A stretch of DNA of 10,689 nt from Chloroflexota bacterium (GTDB lineage Bacteria; Chloroflexota; Limnocylindria; P2-11E), in contig JACDAF010000296.1 of assembly GCA_013695575.1 (NCBI GenBank), forward strand, positions 1 to 10,689, read 5' to 3'. Made by a program: the position numbers and the translations under genes. Below are positions 6,963 to 10,689 of this stretch, in pieces (positions within the stretch are counted from its first letter, which is position 1; each line of letters starts with the position of its first letter). The notes under the pieces are model-generated. The model searched no databases. It saw only the letters and a list, made by a program, of their open reading frames with translations, and was not told the origin of the DNA.

Positions 6963-8303
6963 TTGCGTAGCGATCCACTGACCGCCTATCACGGCCTCCT
7001 CGAGGATCCGGCTCTCGCGCAGGAGAGCGTCCTGGCCCTCGCCGAGGGCCAGCGCGCGCGCGGCCTCGTCTTCGGCGACCGCCCGCTCTGCGTCGTGCTG
7101 CGCCCCAACCTCATCAGCGCGCGCCAGTATGAGGAGATCACCGCGGCCTCGGAGACCTTGTACGCGGCGCTGGGGCGCCTCGAGGATGCGCTGCTCCAGG
7201 ACGAGGACCTTCGCCGCGAGCTCGACCTCGACCCGCGCGAGGAGCGCCTTGCGCTGGCCGATCCGGGCTTCTCGACCGCGTCGCCGGCCGCGCGGCTCGA
7301 TGGCTTCGTTGGCGAGGACGGGGTCATCCGCTTCGTCGAGTACAACGCCGAATCCCCCGCGGGGATGGCCTACAACGACGAGCTCGTGGAGGTCTTCGAG
7401 ACGCTCCCGGTCATGCAGGCGTTCCGGCGCTCGTTCCTCGCGCGTACCGTGCCGCTGCGAGACCGCCAGCTGGCGGCGATGCTGCGCGCGCACCGTGCCA
7501 GGGGCGGCGGCGACCGCCCCTCCATCGCGATCGTGGACTGGCGCGGGTTGCCGACGCTCACCGAGTTCGAGATGTTCGAGCGGTTCTTCGGATCGCAGGG
7601 ACTTCGTACGATCATCTGCGCGCCCGAAGATCTCTCCTACTCGCGCGGGCGCCTGCACGCGGCCGGCACGGCCGTGGACCTGGTCTACCGGCGGGTCCTC
7701 ACCAGTGAGCTCCTTGCGCGCGACGACGTCGCGCGGCCGCTGGTGAGCGCGTATCTCGCCGGCGACGTCACGGTCGTGAACAGCTTCCGCTCGAAGCTCC
7801 TGCACAAGAAGATGTCGCTGGCGCTCCTGTCCGACGACCGCTGCGAACGGCTCTACAGCGCCGAGCAGCGCGCGGCGATCGAGCGGCACATCCCGTGGAC
7901 ACGGAAGGTGCGCGAGGGGCACACGACCCACGGACGCAGGGCGGTGGACCTTGCCGAGTTCGTCATCGCCAACCGGCGGCACCTCGTTCTGAAGCCGAAC
8001 GACGAGTACGGTGGCAAGGGCGTTGTCCTGGGCTGGACGGTGGACCAGCACGAGTGGGAGCGGGCCTTTCTCGCGGCGCTCACAAGCTCGTATGTCGTGC
8101 AGGAGCGCGTTCCGGTGCCGCGCCACCCGTTCCCGGTCGTGCTCGACCAAATGCACTTCCTCGACCTCTCGATCGATCACGACCCGTACCTGTTCTGGGG
8201 AAAGGTGCACGGCTGCCTCACGCGCCTCTCCTCGAGCGCCCTGCTCAACGTGACCGCCGGAGCGGGGAGCGTTGTGCCCACCTATATCGTCGAGCCCACA
8301 TGA
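6963..8303 (+). CDS. Circularly permuted ATP-grasp protein (glutathionylspermidine-synthase-like fold)
   Basis: TTG at 6963 follows the previous TAG with no gap and gives 446 residues. The order of motifs is that of circularly permuted ATP-grasp proteins. The Mg2+-binding strand comes first (FVEYNAESPAGMAYND, about residues 123-138). Then come DLVYRRVLTSE (about 240-250) and VVNSFRSKLLHKKMSLALL (about 268-286). The ATP-binding LVLKPNDEYGGKGVVLGW (about 342-359) and YVVQERVPVP (about 378-387) follow. These families (glutathionylspermidine synthase-like and the bacterial type-2 CP-ATP-grasp group) activate a carboxylate as an acyl phosphate and attach an amine. There is no amidase domain like that of E. 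coli Gsp. The alpha-E and transglutaminase-like genes that often accompany CP-ATP-grasp genes are not seen here. It probably makes the second amide bond in the pathway of this block; substrates are unknown. Confidence 0.85.
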   Translation: MRSDPLTAYHGLLEDPALAQESVLALAEGQRARGLVFGDRPLCVVLRPNLISARQYEEITAASETLYAALGRLEDALLQDEDLRRELDLDPREERLALADPGFSTASPAARLDGFVGEDGVIRFVEYNAESPAGMAYNDELVEVFETLPVMQAFRRSFLARTVPLRDRQLAAMLRAHRARGGGDRPSIAIVDWRGLPTLTEFEMFERFFGSQGLRTIICAPEDLSYSRGRLHAAGTAVDLVYRRVLTSELLARDDVARPLVSAYLAGDVTVVNSFRSKLLHKKMSLALLSDDRCERLYSAEQRAAIERHIPWTRKVREGHTTHGRRAVDLAEFVIANRRHLVLKPNDEYGGKGVVLGWTVDQHEWERAFLAALTSSYVVQERVPVPRHPFPVVLDQMHFLDLSIDHDPYLFWGKVHGCLTRLSSSALLNVTAGAGSVVPTYIVEPT

Positions 8304-9427
8304 AGAAGGCCGACGTCCCGCGCCTCACGATCGGCATCGAGGAAGAGTTCCAGATCGTCGATGGCGACCGGCAGCTGAAGAGCCACATCGAGACGCTCCT
8401 CGCGGCCGCCGCGCCGCGGCTCGGCGAGCGAGTGAAGCGCGAGATGATGCAGTCGGTCGTCGAGGTCGGCACGAAGATCTGCCGTGACATCGCAGAGGCC
8501 CGTGAGGAGATCCTGCAGCTGCGTGGGACACTCGCGGTGCTGCTGCGGCCGGCCGGCCTGCGGCTTGTATCGGCCGGCACACATCCCTTCTCGCACTGGC
8601 AGGAGCAGCGGGTCACCGACCAGGAGCGCTACAAGGTCCTCGAGGAGGAGCTGCAGGACGTCATTCGCGAGCTCCTCATCTTCGGGCTTCACGTGCACGT
8701 CGGCATCCCCGACCGCGAGCGCCGCATCGAGGTCGTGAACGAGGCGCGCTACTTCCTGCCGCACCTGCTGGCACTCTCCACCTCGAGCCCGTTCTGGCTC
8801 GCGCGCAATACCGGCCTCAAGTCATACCGGCAGATCGTCTGGCAGCGGTTCCCGCGCACGGGGATCCCGCCGGAGCTGGAGTCCTGGGATGAGTATGAGA
8901 ACTACGTCGAGCTCCTCGTCCGCACGAAGTGCATCGACGATGGCAGGAAGATCTGGTGGGATCTGCGGCCGCACGCGGTCTACCCGACGATCGAGTTCCG
9001 CGTCTGCGACGCGGCCACGAGGATCGAGGAGACCCTCTGCATCGCGGCGCTCACGCAAGCGATCTGCGCGAAGCTGCTCATGCTTCGCGACCGGAACCTC
9101 GGCTTCCGCCGCTACCTGCCGCAGCTCATCCAGGAGAACAAGTGGCGCGCGATGCGCGGGGGGATCGACGCCAGCCTCATCGACTTCGGCAAGGAGGCGG
9201 AGGTGCCGATGCGCCTGCTCGCGACCGAGCTGCTCGAGTTCGTCGATGACGTCGTCGACGACCTGGGCTCGCGTGCTGAGGTCGAGTACGTGCAGACGAT
9301 GGCCCGCGATGGCACCAGCGCGGACCGCCAGCTCCGCGTCTTCGCCGAGACGGGGCACCTGCACGCTGTCGTCGACCACCTCGCGGCAGAGACGGTCGCG
9401 GGCGTGCCCGAGCCGGTGCTCGATTGA
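8300..9427 (+). CDS. GCS2/YbdK-family carboxylate-amine ligase (glutamate-cysteine-ligase-like)
   Basis: The ATG at 8300 overlaps the upstream stop (ATGA) and gives 375 residues, normal for the YbdK family. Upstream open frame to 7895 is inside the neighbouring gene. Family marks are TIGIEEEFQIVD (residues 10-21, with the Mg2+-binding glutamates E14-E16) and FGLHVHVGIPD (128-138). SSPFWLARNTGLKSYR and WWDLRPHAVYPTIEFRVCD follow; in the former, N stands where D is common in relatives. GCS2 enzymes use a glutamine-synthetase-like fold to form an amide through an acyl phosphate. E. coli YbdK has weak glutamate-cysteine ligase activity, and EgtA of ergothioneine synthesis is a relative. The actual carboxylate and amine here are unknown. 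As the third ligase in a row, it could form the gamma-glutamyl-type bond of a small peptide. Confidence 0.93.
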   Translation: MKKADVPRLTIGIEEEFQIVDGDRQLKSHIETLLAAAAPRLGERVKREMMQSVVEVGTKICRDIAEAREEILQLRGTLAVLLRPAGLRLVSAGTHPFSHWQEQRVTDQERYKVLEEELQDVIRELLIFGLHVHVGIPDRERRIEVVNEARYFLPHLLALSTSSPFWLARNTGLKSYRQIVWQRFPRTGIPPELESWDEYENYVELLVRTKCIDDGRKIWWDLRPHAVYPTIEFRVCDAATRIEETLCIAALTQAICAKLLMLRDRNLGFRRYLPQLIQENKWRAMRGGIDASLIDFGKEAEVPMRLLATELLEFVDDVVDDLGSRAEVEYVQTMARDGTSADRQLRVFAETGHLHAVVDHLAAETVAGVPEPVLD

Positions 9428-10260
9428 CCCCGACGCGGGCGGTCGAGCGGCTCGTGCGCGCCGCCGTGGGCCTGACCGATGCCCAGCTCGGGACGCCCTG
9501 GGCCTGGCACGAGTACGACGAGGAGGGCCTTCGCTTCGCGCTGCTCATGGCCCACCAGGAGCTGCGCGACCTCACCGCGACCATCGCGGACGAGCGCGCG
9601 AGGACCGGCCCGCCGCTGACGATCGCCCAGCGCATCCTCGGCCAGTACCACGACGCCTACCGGGACCTCACCGGCGCGCTGGCGGGCCTGCGCGACGACG
9701 AGCTCGACCGCGAGCCCGCTCCGGGCGAGTGGCCGGTGCGTTCGGCGATCCAGCACATGCTCGGCGCCGAGTCCGGGTTCCGCACGTCGATGGTCCTCGC
9801 GGTGCGCCTTCGCCGCGCCGGCGAGCGGCGTTCCGCGACCGACGATGAGCGCAAGGCGCTCAACGTCCCGGAGCAGGTCGGCGGCGACAGGGGCGCGGTC
9901 CTCGATGGGCTCTTCCGCAGCCACGTCAGGATCCTTCGCGAGCTCTCCGACGTGCGGGACGAGGAGGTCGACACGCCGTCCGAGTTCTGGGAGGACACGC
10001 GGTACCCCGTCCGCTTCCGCCTGCACCGGCTCGAGGAGCACATGCGGCAGCACACCGTCCAGGTCGACAAGACGCTCGCGGGCATCGGCCATCCTCCGAG
10101 CGAGGCCGAGAGGCTGGCCCGCCTGGTGTATCAGGCGGTCGGGGGCCTCGAGGCCGCGCAGATCGGCGCGCCGGGGATCGCGTCCGCCGCGCAGGAGCGA
10201 TCGGCGGCGGTCATCGCCGGCCTCGCGGGCAGCGTGGAGACTGGCGTCGCGACGGCGTAG
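9424..10260 (+). CDS. DinB-superfamily protein with terminal extensions
   Basis: TTG at 9424 overlaps the ligase stop (TTGA) and gives 278 residues ending at TAG 10258-10260. The DinB/YfiT-like four-helix bundle spans about residues 70-220. WPVRSAIQHMLGAE gives H111, and HRLEEHMRQHTVQ gives H206 and H210, the usual three-histidine metal site. DinB-fold proteins include metal-dependent S-transferases using bacillithiol, mycothiol or glutathione, though many members have no known function. The protein is longer than a simple DinB (about 150-180 residues). It has an N-terminal extension (1-65) and a C-terminal tail (225-278) that share a short similar segment: residues 10-25 against 234-250. The 4-bp overlap with the GCS2 gene places it in the same operon. 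Whether it uses the product of the ligases is inference. Confidence 0.85.
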   Translation: MTPTRAVERLVRAAVGLTDAQLGTPWAWHEYDEEGLRFALLMAHQELRDLTATIADERARTGPPLTIAQRILGQYHDAYRDLTGALAGLRDDELDREPAPGEWPVRSAIQHMLGAESGFRTSMVLAVRLRRAGERRSATDDERKALNVPEQVGGDRGAVLDGLFRSHVRILRELSDVRDEEVDTPSEFWEDTRYPVRFRLHRLEEHMRQHTVQVDKTLAGIGHPPSEAERLARLVYQAVGGLEAAQIGAPGIASAAQERSAAVIAGLAGSVETGVATA

Positions 10261-10274
10261 CGCCGCGTCGCGGC
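10246..10274. terminator. GC-rich hairpin at the convergent gene junction
   Basis: Bases 10246-10257 pair with 10261-10274 (one G-T wobble, two bulged bases at 10265-10266). The loop is the TAG stop codon of the DinB gene. The structure lies between convergent genes: the DinB gene ends at 10260 and the peptidase gene ends at 10289. That is a position expected for a shared, two-way terminator. No T tract follows on either strand, so termination would have to be of the non-canonical, GC-rich type or Rho-assisted. The 28 bases between the two genes hold nothing else. Confidence 0.35.
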
Positions 10275-10288
10275 ATCATCGCGTGGGG

Positions 10289-10689
10289 TCAGGGGCCGTC
10301 CGCACGCGCGAGCTCCAGCAGCAAGCGGCCCGCGACACGACCCGCGCCGCCGAGACGGTCCGCCGTCACCGTCGCTACGGTGTCGCCGACGGTGTGAATC
10401 GGGCCGGTGTCGCCCCAGATGAGGTGCACGACCTCGACGCGGCGGCGAGCGAAGCTCGCCTGGTCGCTCGATCCCCGCGACGGTGAGAGGCCGATGCCCT
10501 CAGCATCTGCCGCGCGCTTCGCCTTCGCGAAGAGGGCGGGGCTCTCCTCCGAGGCACCCATGCCGACCCCGCAGCAGCCGACCACGTCAAGGTTCACGTA
10601 CGCGATGAGGCTCTCCGCTCGGCCGGGGATGGTCGTCACCCGTGTCGCGTAGTGGTCGGAGCCGAAAAGCCCCTGCTCTTCCCCGGCGA
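10289..10689 (-). CDS. M28-family zinc metallopeptidase (5' partial, C-terminal end only)
   Basis: The frame is open on the - strand from the right edge to a TGA at 10291-10289, giving about 132 visible residues. The GTG at 10639 is internal. The first visible residues, AGEEQGLFGSDHYA, are the M28 signature holding the catalytic glutamate and a zinc-ligand glutamate (GEE). VNLDVVG with the conserved aspartate follows, then SDQASFARR. The terminal IHTVGDT supplies the last zinc-ligand histidine. M28 enzymes are aminopeptidases or carboxypeptidases, often secreted, but the N terminus with any signal peptide lies outside the window. The gene converges on the long + strand operon and is probably expressed separately. 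The exact specificity cannot be told from this fragment. Confidence 0.9.
   Translation of the reverse strand, partial: AGEEQGLFGSDHYATRVTTIPGRAESLIAYVNLDVVGCCGVGMGASEESPALFAKAKRAADAEGIGLSPSRGSSDQASFARRRVEVVHLIWGDTGPIHTVGDTVATVTADRLGGAGRVAGRLLLELARADGP

Noticed and set aside
6108..8210. 700-codon open frame on the - strand across both ATP-grasp genes
   Set aside because: It is a shadow of GC-rich coding DNA. The product is Arg/Val/Glu-rich with no recognisable fold, while the + strand frames carry clear ATP-grasp motifs.
10245..10254. Perfect palindrome CGTCGCGACG near the end of the DinB gene
   Set aside because: It sits inside coding sequence made of alternating GC-rich codons. The alternative, longer hairpin at 10246-10274 explains the same bases better, and no regulator is implied.

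Overview
The window is very G+C-rich bacterial DNA, packed with genes. Nine genes and a 5'-truncated tenth run left to right on the + strand. One 5'-truncated gene enters from the right on the - strand. I see no stretch over 300 bases without a gene, no tRNA or rRNA, no CRISPR array, no insertion sequence and no sign of recent transfer. Composition, the abundant GTG/TTG starts, the nucleotidyltransferase-phosphomannomutase fusion and the dense operon suggest a Chloroflexota or Actinobacteriota chromosome, probably environmental. That assignment is an inference and is not secure.

Layout. (1) Positions 1-1896: the C-terminal three quarters of a sugar-phosphate nucleotidyltransferase / left-handed beta-helix / phosphohexomutase-like fusion. 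(2) 1893-2756 and 2753-3619: a nitrilase-superfamily amidase and an NAD+ synthetase, overlapping by 4 bp. Together they look like a glutamine-dependent NAD+ synthase split into two genes. (3) 3660-4535: an EamA/DMT-type ten-helix transporter with an uncertain start; a long hairpin lies at its 5' end. (4) 4604-5296: rsmI, a 16S rRNA 2'-O-methyltransferase that is short at its C terminus. (5) 5293-10260: a tightly coupled five-gene block made of an esterase-type alpha/beta hydrolase, an ATP-grasp ligase, a circularly permuted ATP-grasp ligase, a GCS2/YbdK-type carboxylate-amine ligase and a DinB-fold protein. (6) A convergent junction with a GC-rich hairpin, then the C-terminal end of an M28 metallopeptidase on the - strand.

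Most junctions are 4-bp stop/start overlaps (GTGA, ATGA, TTGA) and one is exact abutment (TAG-TTG). The + strand therefore reads as one or two long operons with translational coupling, broken only at 3620-3659 and 4536-4603.

The part most likely to be an undescribed system is the 5293-10260 block. Three different ATP-dependent carboxylate-amine ligases and a hydrolase in immediate succession look like a pathway for a small peptide-like or amide-linked metabolite. The DinB protein and the glutathione-enzyme relatives of several members make a low-molecular-weight thiol one testable possibility. The product cannot be read from sequence.
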